A stretch of 6,001 nucleotides of DNA from an uncultured bacterium (GTDB lineage: Bacteria; Verrucomicrobiota; Kiritimatiellia; RFP12; UBA1067): positions 1-6,001 of the forward strand of contig CACYEO010000043.1 in assembly GCA_902773475.1 (NCBI GenBank), written 5' to 3'. Below the pieces are notes generated by a model. It saw nothing but the letters and a program-made list of their open reading frames with translations. It was not told where the DNA came from and made no database searches. This document shows positions 5,816 through 6,001 of the stretch, one piece after another (the first letter of the stretch is position 1; every line of letters begins with the position of its first letter). Both the position numbers and the translations under genes were made by a program.

Positions 5816-6001
5816 GCGCAGCGAGTATAGAAAAAAGCCCCCCGCATAACAAGCGCAGAAATCGCCCGCAGCCTCCGGGCGCATCTGCGCAATTCACCGT
5901 CTCGCTTTTTGATAACGGGAAACAACTGTTTGAAACAACTTTCCTTTGGCGTACGCTCGTTGTTTTTTCCAGTTGTTCCGGTTGTTTCCAATCTCAAACC
6001 G
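5816..6001. other. Non-coding upstream region of rpe with a cluster of GGAAACAAC-like motifs
   Basis: This stretch before rpe is more AT-rich than the genes, especially beyond 5905. It holds the predicted rpe promoter and, between 5918 and 5989, five related motifs in both orientations: GGAAACAAC (5918-5926), GAAACAAC (5932-5939), GTTGTTTTTTCC (5959-5970), AGTTGTTCC (5971-5979) and GTTGTTTCC (5981-5989). The first and last form a perfect 9-base inverted repeat around the 8-base palindrome GCGTACGC (5949-5956). I see no convincing gene start, RNA gene or intrinsic terminator. One minus-strand frame is open from the right edge to a TGA at 5894-5896 and might be the tail of an upstream gene, but it is too short to judge. 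Confidence 0.5.
5824..5852 (-). promoter_or_regulatory. Predicted sigma70-type promoter of rpe and the downstream operon
   Basis: On the minus strand TTGTTA (5852-5847, four of six matches to TTGACA) is followed by a 17-base spacer and TATACT (5829-5824, five of six matches to TATAAT). Only eight bases separate the -10 box from the rpe ATG, so transcription should begin around 5815-5817, on or just before the start codon. The spacer contains six Gs followed by C and six Ts. The fit is good, but with no transcript data this remains a prediction, and an additional promoter further upstream is possible. Confidence 0.55.

Noticed and set aside
5831..5880. Possible intrinsic terminator before rpe (six Gs, C, then six Ts on the minus strand)
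   Set aside because: No convincing GC-rich hairpin forms directly before the T run; the best stem is about five pairs and is too far upstream. The T run instead falls inside the spacer of the predicted promoter.
5816..5884. Longer rpe beginning at the in-frame ATG at 5884
   Set aside because: The added 23 residues do not resemble the family, no ribosome site precedes that ATG, and the predicted promoter would lie inside the extension.
5909..6001. Possible divergent plus-strand gene starting at TTG 5909, open to the edge
   Set aside because: No ribosome site before the TTG, only 31 codons visible, and it overlaps the motif cluster; nothing supports it beyond the absence of a stop.

Overview
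The window is GC-rich (about 60% by eye), with strong G/C bias at third codon positions. It holds four genes, all on the minus strand and read right to left: rpe, lepA, lepB and a receptor-type Ser/Thr protein kinase that runs off the left edge. Three things suggest the PVC group (Verrucomicrobiota, Kiritimatiellota or Lentisphaerota) rather than proteobacteria or firmicutes: a Hanks-type kinase with an N-terminal CPxC zinc ribbon, a signal peptidase I with a long N-terminal extension and a large insertion, and the rpe-lepA-lepB-kinase order. This placement is inference from gene style, not a database match.

Layout: 5816-6001 is a short, comparatively AT-rich non-coding stretch. It holds a cluster of GGAAACAAC-like direct and inverted motifs and, next to rpe, a good sigma70-type promoter. 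rpe (5144-5815) overlaps lepA (3343-5160) by 17 bases. lepA is followed after one base by lepB (2145-3341), and lepB after 12 bases by the kinase (1-2132, incomplete). No terminator is visible between genes, so this reads as one tightly packed operon whose 3' end lies outside the window.

Roles: Rpe interconverts ribulose-5-phosphate and xylulose-5-phosphate in the pentose phosphate pathway. LepA (EF4) is a ribosome-associated translational GTPase. LepB removes signal peptides from exported proteins, and the lepA-lepB pair is a classical arrangement. The kinase has a cytoplasmic zinc ribbon and catalytic domain, one membrane segment, and a long helical part predicted outside the cytoplasm, so it could pass an envelope signal to cytoplasmic targets. 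A link to translation or export is suggested only by co-transcription.

Most of the window is conserved housekeeping sequence. The points most worth a second look are a roughly 130-residue insertion in LepB carrying two half-motifs like those of lipoyl/biotinyl (barrel-sandwich) domains, an rpe promoter placed so that the mRNA would be nearly leaderless, the non-RD zinc-ribbon kinase at the end of the lep operon, and the motif cluster upstream. I found no mobile element, CRISPR array, tRNA or rRNA. The long plus-strand open frames are antisense shadows of these genes.
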